A stretch of DNA of 64,000 bases from Collinsella ureilytica (GCF_019795105.1 NZ_JAIMFO010000007.1:1-64000); one strand, 5' to 3'. Counted from the first letter of the stretch, positions 28,572 to 38,629 are shown. Program-made: numbers and translations. The notes: a model not told the origin generated them from the letters alone.

Positions 28572-29072
28572 TTAATTCAGACTCGATTCATCTTCTACCA
28601 AGAGTGCCTCGATACGGTCAGAAACTGTGTCTTCACTCAGCTTAAGTGCTACTGCAAGTTCTTCTACCGCGCGGCGATGTGCCTCTTTGAGCACCCGTGA
28701 ATAATAGCTACTAGGCTTCTTATTGCGCTCCTCAGCCTCACGAATACGTGTACGCATTGTTTTTGCAACACGAAGTGTGCTTGGGGCTCCGCGCTTAAGC
28801 TCCTGCTTAAAATGAGTTTCTTCAAGTGAGCTATTGCGTCCGGTAAAAGGATCACACTCAAGCTCATCGTAGTTCTCAATCAAGTCTTTTGCCTCAGCCT
28901 TAGAAATACAAGGGCGAAGGCGATCTGACTGGGCAAGTGGATACATCATGCGTGTTTTGGCATGGCCCTGCTTTGATTCAAGCATAATCATAGGTGAGGG
29001 CGATTCTTTAAACCCTATGACGCGGCAAACTCCCTGACCAGGGTGAATGACGTGCTCTCCGATACTAAACAT
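28572..29072 (-). CDS. CarD/CdnL-family transcription regulator
   Basis: A 166-residue RNA polymerase-binding protein. The N-terminal RID/Tudor-like domain opens MFSIGEHVIHPGQGVCRVIGF and binds the beta subunit; the C-terminal helical domain (~res 75-155) contacts promoter DNA and stabilises open complexes. Length and domain order match CarD/CdnL. AAGGAGGA precedes the ATG. It is likely an important global regulator of rRNA and housekeeping promoters. Confidence 0.92.
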   Translation of the reverse strand: MFSIGEHVIHPGQGVCRVIGFKESPSPMIMLESKQGHAKTRMMYPLAQSDRLRPCISKAEAKDLIENYDELECDPFTGRNSSLEETHFKQELKRGAPSTLRVAKTMRTRIREAEERNKKPSSYYSRVLKEAHRRAVEELAVALKLSEDTVSDRIEALLVEDESSLN

Positions 29073-29322
29073 GCTTCCTCCTTAGTTCATACGCTAGTCA
29101 CTAGCTTAGCATCTTTTAGAACAATCCTGCAGGTAAATAGGCAAAAACCTCTGATCCTGCATGAATTAAAATAGGTTCAAACATATTCGTTTATTACATG
29201 AGACTGAATGATGCCTACGCGAGACCTGCAGTATACATGCGTTGATGTGCTAAATGATGTGTTAAAGTAGCGTGTAGCCGCGAGCATGCGCTGCGGTTGA
29301 GATGCACCATGAAGGAGGACAT

Positions 29323-31170
29323 ATGCCTGAGAAGATAGAAGAGCTGGTACGCGCTGCCCTTGCTGCCGCCCAGGAGGCTGGGGATCTACCTGCATTTGAG
29401 GTGGAGGACTGTGGCATAGAGCGACCGGCTGACACTTCTCATGGAGAGTGGACGTCCACCCTCGCAATGAAATCAGCAAAATCAGCCCGCATGGCACCGC
29501 GCAAAATTGCCGAGGCTCTTGCTGCTCATATGCCTGCTGACGATTCGATTACCAAGGTAGAAATTGCAGGCCCGGGATTTATTAATTTTTATCTGAACTC
29601 TGCTGCAAGCAATGCAATCCTTGCTGAGGCTCGCGCACTTGGTTTGGATTTTGCTCGTTCAAACGTAGGTGGCGGCCTTAAAACTCAGATTGAGTTTGTC
29701 TCCGCCAATCCCGTAGGCCCCATGCATGTTGGACATGGCCGTTGGGCGGCTCTTGGAGACTCCATGTGTCGTGTTATGGAGCATGCCGGTTACGATATTC
29801 AGCGTGAGTTCTGGATTAATGACTACGGCAATCAGATGAATACCTTTGGTAATTCAATCTCTAAGCGCTATATGCAGCTTGCAGACATTATTGAGAAGCA
29901 TGGCGTGGGCATTGATGAGGCTCGCGATATTCTTGCTCAGGATCGCGATAACTTTGTTCAGGATGAAGAGGATCTTCACCCTGATAGCCATCCGTATATG
30001 GATGATTTCACGGCCGAGCTGGGGCATGACTCCTACGGCGGTACCTATATTATCGATGAGGCAGCGGAGTTTTTCCGTACCGATGGCGATGTGTGGGTAA
30101 CTGCCGATCCAGAGGAGCGCATGCATTCTTTGCGTGAGCGCGGCTACGTCAAGATGATCGAAGATATGCGTGAAACCTGCCATGATGTGCGTTGTGACTT
30201 TGATGTTTGGATGAGCGAACGCACCATGTATCAGAAGGACTGGACAGGAACAACGCCGGTAGAGCGCGCCTACGCCAAGCTTGATGAGATGGGCTATCTG
30301 TATCGCACCGAGGATGGGGCGCTCTGGTTTAGGTCAACCGAGTTTGGTGACGATAAGGATCGCGTCATTCAAAAGTCTGATGGTAACTACACGTATTTCT
30401 CCTCAGATATTGCGTATCACTGGAATAAGTTCCAGCGTGTAGACCATGTTATTGATATTTGGGGCGCAGACCATCATGGCTATATCGCTCGCGTACGCGC
30501 CGTCTGCGATGCCTTGGGCTATCCGGGGCAGTTTGAGGTGCCACTGGGTCAGTTCGTAAATCTGCTTCGCTCTGGTAAGCCAGTTCGTATGTCTAAGCGT
30601 AAAGGCACCATGATCACCTTCCGTGAGCTCATTGATGAAGTTGGTGCTGATGCTGCCCGGTATACCTTAGTTTCTCGTTCCAGCAACCAGACCATTGATT
30701 TTGATATCGATGCGGTGAAGGAGAAGAGTCAATCTAATCCGGTCTATTATGTGCAGTACGCCCATGCACGTATTTGTTCGATTCTTCGCCGTGCCGCCGG
30801 TGTTACGACCGAGCAAGCAGAGCTTATGGGCATGGAGTCAGTAGCAATTAAGGCAATCGGAGACGGTGAGATCAACTATGCGCTTCTGACCGATCCGACT
30901 GAGCTTGCTATTTCACGCAAGGTATCTGAGCTTCAAGAGCTCATCGCGGGCAGCGCACGTGATCGTGCACCCTTCCGCCTCACGCACTTCTCTGAGGAGC
31001 TAGCAGCATGCTTCCATAGCTTCTATCAAGCCTGTCAGGTACTTCCGAGCGAGGGTCGTCCGGTTGAGTATGAGCTTGTACGTGCCCGCCTTGCTGCTTG
31101 TGATGCCGTGCGTTCGGTGCTTGAGCTTACGCTCTCACTCATTGGCGTATCGGCACCCACGAAGATGTAG
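29323..31170 (+). CDS. argS: Arginyl-tRNA synthetase
   Basis: Charges tRNA-Arg with arginine. The 615-residue class I synthetase has the N-terminal Add1 domain, the HIGH-type motif HVGH (~res 135, within GPMHVGHGRW), the DYGNQMNTFG segment, the KMSKS-type VRMSKRKGT, and the C-terminal DALR anticodon-binding domain. The ATG at 29323 follows GAAGGAGG. A terminator at 31213-31253 separates it from rho. Confidence 0.97.
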   Translation: MPEKIEELVRAALAAAQEAGDLPAFEVEDCGIERPADTSHGEWTSTLAMKSAKSARMAPRKIAEALAAHMPADDSITKVEIAGPGFINFYLNSAASNAILAEARALGLDFARSNVGGGLKTQIEFVSANPVGPMHVGHGRWAALGDSMCRVMEHAGYDIQREFWINDYGNQMNTFGNSISKRYMQLADIIEKHGVGIDEARDILAQDRDNFVQDEEDLHPDSHPYMDDFTAELGHDSYGGTYIIDEAAEFFRTDGDVWVTADPEERMHSLRERGYVKMIEDMRETCHDVRCDFDVWMSERTMYQKDWTGTTPVERAYAKLDEMGYLYRTEDGALWFRSTEFGDDKDRVIQKSDGNYTYFSSDIAYHWNKFQRVDHVIDIWGADHHGYIARVRAVCDALGYPGQFEVPLGQFVNLLRSGKPVRMSKRKGTMITFRELIDEVGADAARYTLVSRSSNQTIDFDIDAVKEKSQSNPVYYVQYAHARICSILRRAAGVTTEQAELMGMESVAIKAIGDGEINYALLTDPTELAISRKVSELQELIAGSARDRAPFRLTHFSEELAACFHSFYQACQVLPSEGRPVEYELVRARLAACDAVRSVLELTLSLIGVSAPTKM

Positions 31171-31212
31171 GCTGAGTTTGAAGTTTGGCTTTCTAACATA
31201 GTGTTTGGTTTG

Positions 31213-31253
31213 AACCTCCCATTGACTGTAAAAAGGAATGGGAGGTTTTCTCT
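31213..31253 (+). terminator. Terminator of argS
   Basis: A perfect 11-bp stem (AACCTCCCATT at 31213-31223, AATGGGAGGTT at 31237-31247) with a 13-base loop and a TTCTCT tail. Confidence 0.85.
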
Positions 31254-31377
31254 GCAGCGAACGCGAGCTGTGGTACACTGAGCGCAACGCACTGCGTTGC
31301 CCAGCAAAGACATTTTAAATCTCATCCGCATTTCCCTTTTATTTCTTGCGGTTGTAAGCGGTCGAGTAGGTCGGCCG

Positions 31378-33768
31378 ATGGAGCAGAAAGAGCATCCTGT
31401 GACAGAAGAAGAAAAAAGCGTCGTGTCCGAGGCGTCAGCTGAGGATGGCTCATCTCGCTCGCGTCGTGGGCGAAGGCCATCTGCGGCGAGTGCTGCAAAG
31501 CGCTCAGCTGCGGCGGAGAGCTCTCGGGCGGTATCTGCAGACTCAGGTGAGACCCGACCGCGTCGCCGTGGTCGTCCACGCAAGGTAGATACAGCCTCAA
31601 CAGGAGCCCCGATTTCTGCAGAGGTTGCCCAGGCTCGAGCTCTAAGTCAGGTTTCGCAGGCAGAGGTTGTGCGTCGCCAGCGTGCCCAAGAGGCTCGTGT
31701 TGCTGAGGCAATTGCGTCAGGCGAGGCAGCTGAGCTGGTAGATCCGGCACTTCGTCCGCATCGGCGGGGTAGAAAGCCCAAGGCTTATATTGAGGCTGAG
31801 CGTGCCGCTGCAGCACGACTTGCAGCACAGCAGGCTGGACTCCTTCCACGTGAGGATGAGACGTTCGGCAAGGCTTCAAAAACGAGTACTGATACGCCTG
31901 AAGATCGTCATTCGTATCGAGCTCGTCGCTCGAGTCGTGATGACGCATTTGATCGTAGTCGCGCTCATCGCGAAGCAGGATCTGGGCGCAGTGCGCAGAC
32001 TGAGCGCAGTGCGCAGACTGAGCGCGAGCAGGGCAGTTCTCGCAGTGCCCGTCATGATCGCGATGCAGAACTTGAGCGCATGCCCCGCTTAGATCTTGAA
32101 GGCTTGAGCTTGGCTGAGCATGAAGGTCAGGACAGTGAGTCGCAATCTCGTTCTGATGCAGTTGTTGAGCGTGGAGCACTTGCTGAGCGGGATATGCGAC
32201 CTGGTCGTAGCTCGCGAAATCAAAGCCGTACAAGCACAAGCATAAGCACAAGCACAAGCTCTGAGGATTCGAGCGATCTTTCTCGTGAGCGCTCCTCAAG
32301 CTCAGATGCTGATGCACATGATGAGAGAGAGCGCCGGGGACGTCCGCGTAGGTTTCAGCGGGCAGCTGAAGAGAAAACTGAGCGCCAACCTGAGCGTCAG
32401 CCTGAGCGCAATGGTAGTCGCGAGCGCTTTGGTGGACGTCAGCAAAATGGTCGCCAAAAGCGCGGTGGCCGTTCTTCTGGAGCTCCAATTGAGCCGAGCG
32501 TGAGCCGCGAGGAGCTTGCAGCTCTCAAGGTAGCTGAGCTGCGTGATCGTGCTCGTGAGCTTGAGATTGATTATGTTGGGAAGAAAAAGGCAGAGCTCGT
32601 AGAGGCTATCTATACTGCCGCAGCACACGCCGAGGGCTTCCGTGAGATTTCTGGCATCTTAGATATTGATAGCCAGGGGTTTGGTCATATTCGTGCCCAT
32701 GGTTATATGCCGAGCAAAGATGATGCCTTTGTTTCTGCAAATATGATTCGCTCCACAGGCCTTCGTCCGGGTGATCTTATTGTTGGCACCTTGCGGCCGC
32801 TGCGCGCGAACGACAAATATCCGGGACTCGCTCGCATTCAAAGTATTAACGGCGAGGATCTTGAGGCGTCACGCCGCCGTCCAAAGTTCAGTGATTTGAC
32901 GCCGATTTATCCTGATGAGCCCCTGCGTATGGAGCATGGCAGAGATTCTATTACGGGTCGTGCCATTGATATTGTAGCTCCCGTTGGAAAAGGTCAGCGC
33001 GGCCTCATCGTTTCGCCTCCTAAGGCAGGAAAGACAACGATCTTGAAAAAGATCTGCCAATCAATTGCTCTGAATAATCCTGAAGTGCATCTCATCTGCT
33101 TGCTTGTCGATGAGCGTCCTGAAGAAGTTACCGATATGCAGCGCTCGATTAAGGGCGATGTGGTTGCTTCCACGTTTGACATGCCGGCAGAAAACCATAC
33201 GCGCGTGTCTGAGCTGGTTATTGAGCGTGCCAAGCGTTTAGTTGAGCTTGGAGAAGACGTCGTGGTGGTCTTGGATTCTATTACGCGTCTTGCTCGTGCA
33301 TATAACTTAGCCGCTCCTGCATCTGGTCGCATTCTCTCGGGCGGTGTTGATTCTGCAGCCTTGTATCCGCCAAAGCGTTTCTTGGGTGCCGCTCGCAATA
33401 TTGAAGGTGGAGGCTCACTGACGATTTTAGCCTCTGCGCTCATTGACACGGGATCCAAGATGGACGAAGTGATTTTTGAGGAATTCAAGGGTACGGGCAA
33501 TATGGAGCTCAAGCTCGACCGAGATCTGGCCGATCGTAGGATCTATCCTGCTATTGACCCGGTTGCTTCTGGTACGCGCAACGAAGACTTGCTGATTGCC
33601 GAACAGATGCGTCCGTTTATCTGGGGCATTCGTCGTGTGCTTGCCAATATGAGCAATACTGAGCGTGCTGCCGCAAGCTTTATTAAGGGACTGAAGGCAA
33701 CTGACACCAATCAGGAGTTTTTGGTTCGCTCAGCCCGGCGTGCTCAGGATCATCCCGACGCGCTCTAA
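31378..33768 (+). CDS. rho: Transcription termination factor Rho
   Basis: A 796-residue hexameric RNA helicase that ends Rho-dependent transcripts. The first ~376 residues are a disordered, Arg/Ser/Glu-rich extension with local repeats (SAQTER, PERQ, STS). Then come the Rho N-terminal domain (~377-415), the cold-shock-like RNA-binding domain ([13 protein letters not shown]), and the RecA-type ATPase with Walker A PPKAGKTT (~547) and [12 protein letters not shown]. Long N-terminal extensions are typical of actinobacterial Rho. The start is uncertain: ATG 31378 has only a weak GAGTAGG, and the frame is open to a TTG at 31297. Confidence 0.95.
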   Translation: MEQKEHPVTEEEKSVVSEASAEDGSSRSRRGRRPSAASAAKRSAAAESSRAVSADSGETRPRRRGRPRKVDTASTGAPISAEVAQARALSQVSQAEVVRRQRAQEARVAEAIASGEAAELVDPALRPHRRGRKPKAYIEAERAAAARLAAQQAGLLPREDETFGKASKTSTDTPEDRHSYRARRSSRDDAFDRSRAHREAGSGRSAQTERSAQTEREQGSSRSARHDRDAELERMPRLDLEGLSLAEHEGQDSESQSRSDAVVERGALAERDMRPGRSSRNQSRTSTSISTSTSSEDSSDLSRERSSSSDADAHDERERRGRPRRFQRAAEEKTERQPERQPERNGSRERFGGRQQNGRQKRGGRSSGAPIEPSVSREELAALKVAELRDRARELEIDYVGKKKAELVEAIYTAAAHAEGFREISGILDIDSQGFGHIRAHGYMPSKDDAFVSANMIRSTGLRPGDLIVGTLRPLRANDKYPGLARIQSINGEDLEASRRRPKFSDLTPIYPDEPLRMEHGRDSITGRAIDIVAPVGKGQRGLIVSPPKAGKTTILKKICQSIALNNPEVHLICLLVDERPEEVTDMQRSIKGDVVASTFDMPAENHTRVSELVIERAKRLVELGEDVVVVLDSITRLARAYNLAAPASGRILSGGVDSAALYPPKRFLGAARNIEGGGSLTILASALIDTGSKMDEVIFEEFKGTGNMELKLDRDLADRRIYPAIDPVASGTRNEDLLIAEQMRPFIWGIRRVLANMSNTERAAASFIKGLKATDTNQEFLVRSARRAQDHPDAL

Positions 33769-33920
33769 GTGCTCACTCATTGCGGGCGCGCTGAGAGGCG
33801 GTTGGGCGTGCCGATAATGGGGCGCGCGAACGGTAGAGCGGGCCGATGGTAGAGGGTACCGACAGTAGGGCGCGCCTGAATCGTTCCTCATCTCTTACTG
33901 CAGCTCATACAGGCGTAAGG

Positions 33921-33954
33921 AGGCGCGGCGCTCTTTCGGGCGTCGCGCCTTTTA
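33921..33954 (+). terminator. Terminator of rho
   Basis: An 11-bp GC-rich stem with one G-T pair (33921-33931 with 33940-33950), an 8-base loop and a short T-run (TTTT). Confidence 0.8.
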
Positions 33955-34040
33955 CTATGCAGTGCACCTTTACCATTGGGCTTACGCCTTCCCGATAAGC
34001 TTCACGTCCTGCTTGTTATGCAACACACCTTTTCCTTAGG

Positions 34041-34262
34041 GGTCGTGTCTTTTCCACCGAATGGTGCACCGCCGTTAAGCACCGTGTTATCCAGTCATGG
34101 AGCCCGCGTCTTTTCCATCTGGTGTGATGCAACTGTTACGCGACGTGTTATCCAGTCATGGAGCCCGTGTCTTTCACATCGGATGGTGCGCTACCGTTAG
34201 AGTTATGCAACGTGTCACCCAGCCATAGGGGTCGTGTCTTTCCCATAGGGGAGTGCGCTCGC
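34041..34262 (+). repeat. Tandem 60-68-bp repeats downstream of rho
   Basis: Units begin at 34041, 34102, 34162 and 34230 with (G)GTCGTGTCTTT or GCCCGCGTCTTTT-type starts and contain GTGTTATCCAGTCATGGA near their ends. They fill part of the 774-base gap 33769-34542, in which I find no credible gene. Confidence 0.8.
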
Positions 34263-34542
34263 CAGATCAGACCAGGCACAATGAGCGTCTCTCCTGTACG
34301 TACATTTTCATCATGCAGGCGTCATGCGGCGCATTTTCCCTCACGTGCGCTGCTCATACCTTGCAAACGATCGAGGAGTCTCGCATAATACGAGGGTAGT
34401 TCGCGACGGAAAACGTAGATGAAACACGCCAATCCGCCGCTTGGGGTAAAACCCCACCGTCCTCATCGCTTTCCCGCGAACGTACAGCTTCGTTATGGCT
34501 TCGTATGAAGCTCATGGGTAGATGTGATGGAGGAGACCATAC

Positions 34543-35865
34543 ATGTCTGTTCAGATGCATACTCATCCCGCGATTGCCGCAGGTATTGCTGGGGGAATTG
34601 GGCTGATTGCTCCCGCAGCAGTATTTGTGCTGACCCTGCCTTTTGAAGGTATTCATGAGCTTGTTCGTTCGTCAGGCGCGCCTTTTGCTCTTGGTGCCCT
34701 CGCAGGTGCCGGACTTTGCGCTGGTTCGTATGTCTTGCTTGGTGCATCAGCCGAGCAATCAGCTCAAGGTGCTTTTGCCTTGCGGGATTCTGCTGATGGT
34801 GAGAGCGTTCAGGACGCTCAGCAAGAGGTTGGATCGCGTTATATCGGACAGCATGGTCGCCGGTTCTTTGGGCGTCGCGCTTATCAGGAAGTTCCTGTTA
34901 TTGCTCGAGCTGCAGATGCTCTCAGTGAGGCAGAGGCTTGGGAAGAGATCGATAAGCTCATGAATGAAGACTCTCCCGTGAGTTGCGATCCTGCTACCTC
35001 CAAGGATATTTATCAGATTGCCTTAGAAGAGCTTGCCCGTACGGAGTATGAATCTCAGGCTGAGCCTCAAGCCAGCTTGTCTGCCAGCTCAGCCGCTTCG
35101 TATACCGGCATGACCGGACATCTCGCGGCGTCAGGTGAGAAGGCTGCAGACTCAACTGCTTCTACGTTTGTTGACTCAGCTTCTCATGCCGCACGCCCGG
35201 TTGCATCAGACCCAATTGCGCCGCGCTCATCGGCAGCGACGCTTACGGAGCCAGGACGCCAGGCTGCCTTGACTGCTCTTGGCGTCTTTGAGCTTGATGA
35301 GCCAGATTCCATTGTTAATGACAACGTTCTTGGCCTTGAGACACAAGTCGCGCATGAAGATGCGTCGGCTGTTGAGGCATCTCCTGCTATGATGCATTCG
35401 CAGGTGTCTCATGGTGCTCCAGCCTCTGATTTCAGGGACTCTGCGCTTGCACATGCGAGCTCTCTCGTAGATGAGACTGTAGCAGATGAAGCTGCTGTCG
35501 AAGTTCCTATGGCTGATTATTCAGGCCGTGAGGATATGTGGGCTCAAGCCTTGGCAATACTTGCCGAGGATCACGACCCATCTGAGGTGGTCTCTCAGGC
35601 AGTTGTCGCTCAAGCAGAGGATGACCAGGAAATACCTGCTGCTGCGCCACGTGTACGCTCTGAGTCTGTCTCTCCTACATCGCGACGTGGTCGCGCGGTG
35701 GCCGAGGGTGAGCGCCTCACGGAAATACATGGTCGTGTGAATGAAATTTTAGGAGAGGAAGTCGCCAAGGTTGAGTCTCGCAGTATGCGAGGGGCAAGCC
35801 GTGAGTATCTCCGGGTAATTCAGGGCGGTACAGCCTCGATGCCGCGTCTTACGGTAGAGGCATAA
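34543..35865 (+). CDS. Membrane protein with long disordered tail, unknown function
   Basis: A 440-residue protein I do not recognise. Two hydrophobic helices near the N-terminus (~res 8-31 and ~47-67) are followed by ~370 polar, Ala/Ser/Glu-rich residues without clear domains, ending in a short basic segment (SRSMRGASREYLRVIQGG). This predicts an inner-membrane hairpin with a large, largely disordered cytoplasmic part. TGGAGGAG precedes the ATG. A VanZ-family gene follows after four bases, so the two are probably co-transcribed. Confidence 0.75.
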   Translation: MSVQMHTHPAIAAGIAGGIGLIAPAAVFVLTLPFEGIHELVRSSGAPFALGALAGAGLCAGSYVLLGASAEQSAQGAFALRDSADGESVQDAQQEVGSRYIGQHGRRFFGRRAYQEVPVIARAADALSEAEAWEEIDKLMNEDSPVSCDPATSKDIYQIALEELARTEYESQAEPQASLSASSAASYTGMTGHLAASGEKAADSTASTFVDSASHAARPVASDPIAPRSSAATLTEPGRQAALTALGVFELDEPDSIVNDNVLGLETQVAHEDASAVEASPAMMHSQVSHGAPASDFRDSALAHASSLVDETVADEAAVEVPMADYSGREDMWAQALAILAEDHDPSEVVSQAVVAQAEDDQEIPAAAPRVRSESVSPTSRRGRAVAEGERLTEIHGRVNEILGEEVAKVESRSMRGASREYLRVIQGGTASMPRLTVEA

Positions 35866-35869
35866 AGGC

Positions 35870-36343
35870 ATGTCAGAGCGGTCGCGACAGCGTATATGGC
35901 TTGTCGCATCGGGCATTATGGCTCTGTTGATTTGGGGCAACTCGCTGGTTCCTGGCGTGAGGAGCGATGCTGCGAGCCATGCCGTGCTTTCGTGGGCAAT
36001 AGGAGGCTTAAGCTGGCTGGGAATCCATGCGGGCTGGCTTACCAATTTGGTTATTCGAAAAGCAGCACATCTGACCGAATATGCCGTACTTGCTGTGTTT
36101 GTTCTCAATGCGCTGCATCGGCCAGATGAGCTTCATCAATCGCAGGCAGGTTTGCTTGTTCGAGCGATATTGCTGCTTGCAGTTGTGGCAAGTATCGACG
36201 AGATGATTCAGCTAGTTGTGCCAGGTCGATCAGGCCAGGTGCTTGATGTTGGTATTGATTGCTGTGGAGCTCTCATGGGCTCAGCTTGCTGGTTGTTAGG
36301 GACGGCTTTTTTGACGCGACGAAGCCAGCGCACGCCTGTGTGA
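35870..36343 (+). CDS. VanZ-family membrane protein
   Basis: A 157-residue protein with four hydrophobic helices and the VanZ family marks: NSLVPG after the first helix, RKAAHLTEYAVLA, and DEMIQLVVPGRSGQVLDVGID with the conserved Asp/Glu and Arg. Family members are small membrane proteins; VanZ itself gives low-level teicoplanin resistance, but most homologues have no known role. It starts four bases after the preceding gene. Confidence 0.85.
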   Translation: MSERSRQRIWLVASGIMALLIWGNSLVPGVRSDAASHAVLSWAIGGLSWLGIHAGWLTNLVIRKAAHLTEYAVLAVFVLNALHRPDELHQSQAGLLVRAILLLAVVASIDEMIQLVVPGRSGQVLDVGIDCCGALMGSACWLLGTAFLTRRSQRTPV

Positions 36344-36391
36344 GTGGTGCATGGCCGTGTCTTTGCTGGCTGCATGCTTAGTGTGATTCTA

Positions 36392-36487
36392 AGTAGGGGG
36401 TTATATTTAGTACATTTATTGTCCTCGAAGCACAGATTTGACGCCAAGTGCGGGCAAAAATGGGCGAAACGGCACCAAAATGCACGC
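36392..36487 (+). repeat. Dispersed ~95-bp repeat, copy B
   Basis: Same four ordered cores as copy A at 8826-8920. It forms the outer end of the left arm. Confidence 0.85.
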
Positions 36488-36690
36488 TTTCCCACTCACA
36501 GCAAAGTCTAGGCATGGCTTGAGCCTCAAGTTGACCCTCATCATTTTTTCCGAAGCCCCTTTTGTCCCATTTTTCGCGTTTGTTCGGCGGTTCTCTCCGC
36601 GATCGGGTGCCGCTTCGGTTGCGGCATAACCATATGAGGCGTTGGCCGCCTCCTGCCGATTGGTATGTTCGTAGGTACGTCACGCAGCAA

Positions 36691-36720
36691 AAGAAAAGGG
36701 CTCCGCACATGCGAAGCCCT
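36691..36720 (-). terminator. Terminator of the left yjcQ-like gene
   Basis: On the minus strand an 11-bp stem (36710-36720 with 36697-36707, one G-T pair) with a 2-base loop is followed by TTTCTT. The right arm carries the same element. Confidence 0.85.
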
Positions 36721-36749
36721 AAAAGCCCGTATTTCGTTGGAATGTATGT

Positions 36750-37102
36750 TTAGCCCATATTCGCAGCACGTACAAGAGAAGCGACGGCAGCCTCAAAGGC
36801 AGTGCCTGCAAGCTTTCGCGCTTTTGCCATCATGGCGTTTTCGCTCAGGTACTCAGCTCCTGCAAGTGTGAGGCGAGTCTCGCGAAAGATAACACCTGTA
36901 CTACCGTCGATATAATCAGTAACAGAAATACCACTCACGAGACCATCGTCTGCCAGCGATGTAAGTACCGTAGCAAAATAGCGATCAGAAACGCCTGCGG
37001 CCTTTTCTGCTAGTTCTTCAACAGGCTCAACGCCGCCTTTTGGCAGGCATCTAGATAGCGAAGAACGCGGTAGGCCACGGCGTGCATGTCATCACGGTTC
37101 AT
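36750..37102 (-). pseudogene. YjcQ-like winged-helix protein, frameshifted (left copy)
   Basis: Reads MNRDDMHAVAYRVLRYLDAC from the ATG at 37102, then needs a one-base shift at the CAAAAGG around 37036-37042 to continue as VEELAEKAAGVSDRYFATVL, TLAGAEYLSENAMM and a C-terminal KARKLAGTAFEAA. The two halves together resemble phage-associated YjcQ-family proteins (start MN-x-D, a winged-helix core, LTLKG-x-EYL-like motif), from memory. The right arm carries the same shift. The start overlaps the end of the putative immunity gene. Confidence 0.75.
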
Positions 37103-37331
37103 CGATGATCTCAATTGAAGCGATCTCTTCGCAAGGGAAGTCTATAAGAGCGCCACCCTTAGTCCGGAAATTATCAACCGTCTCCTTAACCAGAAGCCCT
37201 CCGTTAGGCATGTCAGGCTCATTCACGGGCAAGAGAAGGTAGATCGCAGTGCCTTTGTACTGCCCCCCCCCACTGATGCTAGTGATCACTACCCGCTTGC
37301 CTAAGGCTTTCTCGACTTGGTCAAGGTTCAT
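37092..37331 (-). CDS. Small protein downstream of toxin-50-like gene, candidate immunity
   Basis: A 79-residue acidic protein with a predicted beta-rich fold (VVITSISGGGQYKGTAIYLL). GGAGAG precedes the ATG, and the start overlaps the upstream stop by one base (TAATG). Position and size are those of an immunity protein for a C-terminal polymorphic toxin; this is inferred from context, not homology. Its stop lies inside the left arm, overlapping the yjcQ-like start. Confidence 0.7.
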   Translation of the reverse strand: MNLDQVEKALGKRVVITSISGGGQYKGTAIYLLLPVNEPDMPNGGLLVKETVDNFRTKGGALIDFPCEEIASIEIIDEP

Positions 37332-38629
37332 TAGATGTCACTCTCCTTTAGACTTGTCGGCACCGCGTGCACCTGCGTTTTCCCGTAATGGATAAAGACT
37401 GAACGAGCAGGAACTTCCACATCCCCCTTAAAAACATCATACCCAATGACCCGATCTAGGGTCACAATCTCCTGCTTTCTCCAGCTTCCACGCTCAGCTA
37501 TGCGAACCTTACCCTTTCCCGCATGCTCAAGGATCATTTTCTGGACGTCTTCTACCGTCGTGCCATCAAGGAAGTAACTCGGCATGGTCTCTCGCTTGCC
37601 ACTCTCTACGTTGGCGCGCTCTTGTTCGTAGTTTCTCTCACCTCGGATATGCTTTTTCTGCAGCCCAGTATTTACGGTATGCTGAACCCCTTTCTTAAGA
37701 AGCTTATCCCTCTTATCTTCTGCCCGAGCGATATTCAGGCACCGCTTTAACGCCGTGCTCTTTGCTTGCGCATCCATGCCGATTAGGTCGTTGTACTCGT
37801 CCTTTATCACGCGCAGCACATGTTTTCGGGCTACCCCGGCTTTTTCAATTGCTGCGATCTGAGACGGAAGGGCAACATACCCTTTCGTTCCGAGCCTTTC
37901 AGCCTCTACCCCTCGCAACTTTAGCGGCTCACCAGAGGCGCTATATGCCCGCTCACGAGCCGGGCGGCGTACTAGTTCGGGATGCTCTTTTAAGAGGCTT
38001 CTTTGCCGCCTCTGTGCCGCTCCAAGCCGAATCCTTGCCTGTGTATCGTCAAGCCCTGCCGCAGTTAGGGCATCCGCCTCGCGCTTTGCTGCTCTGATTA
38101 CGCGCTCGTTATAGCGCTGCCGCTGCGTTGCTCGATAGGTCTCTTCTGGATTGAGTCCTTGTTCTTCGTCCGGGTTCTCGCTCCATCTCTTTGCCCTGCC
38201 AGGCGTATAGGGTGCCACCGAATGGCGGCAGTTTGGCTCATGTAGCCCGGCGAGCGCTCCTGATTCCTCCAGCCCTGGATAGCGCACGCCGTCAATTTCT
38301 ACCGGGCCATCAAGCCCATAGATGCGCCCTTGCCACTCTTGGTGCGTCGGACGCGCGCCCACGTGCGAATCGACCTCAACCAGTCGCACGCCCAAGCGCG
38401 CGCACGCCTCCAGCGTTCCGTCGGTCGCTGCACGCTTGACAAGCGTCTGGATATGGCGGCGCACTGCCACGTCAGGCTGAGCCGCTCTGCCGGTTCGGTA
38501 GTCCACGACCCGCACACCCCGATCGGCAAGCTTTTTAACTGCTTCTGCTACGCCCTCTTCGTATGCAAGCTCAGAGCGAGCCACGCGCGGCAAGACCTCC
38601 GCCACAGCTTCTCGATACGCCTGTGCCAT
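37331..38629 (-). CDS. Phage minor capsid (MuF/min_cap2-like) protein with toxin-50-like C-terminus
   Basis: A 432-residue protein. Residues ~1-150 match the latter part of phage minor capsid protein 2: DVAVRRHIQTLVKRAATDGT, GARPTHQEWQGRIYGL, HEPNCRHSVAPYTPG. A helical linker (~155-300) follows. The last ~120 residues (KHIRGERNYEQERANVESGK, then TVEDVQKMILEHAGKGKV, and IHYGKTQVHAVP) have the KHI-G-x-Y, GxGK and IHYxK-x-x-HxVP pattern of polymorphic toxin type 50 (a BECR-type RNase family), from memory. A TAA lies two codons before the ATG and no ribosome site is evident, so the capsid part is N-terminally truncated. Phage head proteins carrying toxin domains are known from MuF systems. Confidence 0.8.
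   Translation of the reverse strand: MAQAYREAVAEVLPRVARSELAYEEGVAEAVKKLADRGVRVVDYRTGRAAQPDVAVRRHIQTLVKRAATDGTLEACARLGVRLVEVDSHVGARPTHQEWQGRIYGLDGPVEIDGVRYPGLEESGALAGLHEPNCRHSVAPYTPGRAKRWSENPDEEQGLNPEETYRATQRQRYNERVIRAAKREADALTAAGLDDTQARIRLGAAQRRQRSLLKEHPELVRRPARERAYSASGEPLKLRGVEAERLGTKGYVALPSQIAAIEKAGVARKHVLRVIKDEYNDLIGMDAQAKSTALKRCLNIARAEDKRDKLLKKGVQHTVNTGLQKKHIRGERNYEQERANVESGKRETMPSYFLDGTTVEDVQKMILEHAGKGKVRIAERGSWRKQEIVTLDRVIGYDVFKGDVEVPARSVFIHYGKTQVHAVPTSLKESDI
37911..37983 (-). repeat. 73-bp inverted homology, left copy (inside capsid-toxin gene)
   Basis: The reverse complement equals 39605-39677 at 72 of 73 positions. It encodes PELVRRPARERAYSASGEPL at the junction between the conserved capsid body and the variable toxin part. 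Confidence 0.95.

Larger units (their letters stand above)
36387..37104 (-). repeat. Left arm of the long inverted repeat (718 bp)
   Basis: The reverse complement of this stretch matches 40479-41208 nearly base for base from TTCTAAGTAGGGGG at the outer end to the yjcQ-like start codon at the inner end. The visible differences are scattered single bases and a 12-base insertion in the right arm. It contains the dispersed repeat B, a terminator and a frameshifted yjcQ-like gene. Confidence 0.95.

Noticed and set aside
31322-32488. Minus-strand frame of 388 codons opposite the rho N-terminus
   Set aside because: It mirrors the repetitive Arg/Ser/Glu codons of rho, giving a His/Gln/Leu-rich shadow; the plus-strand reading continues into the Rho domains.
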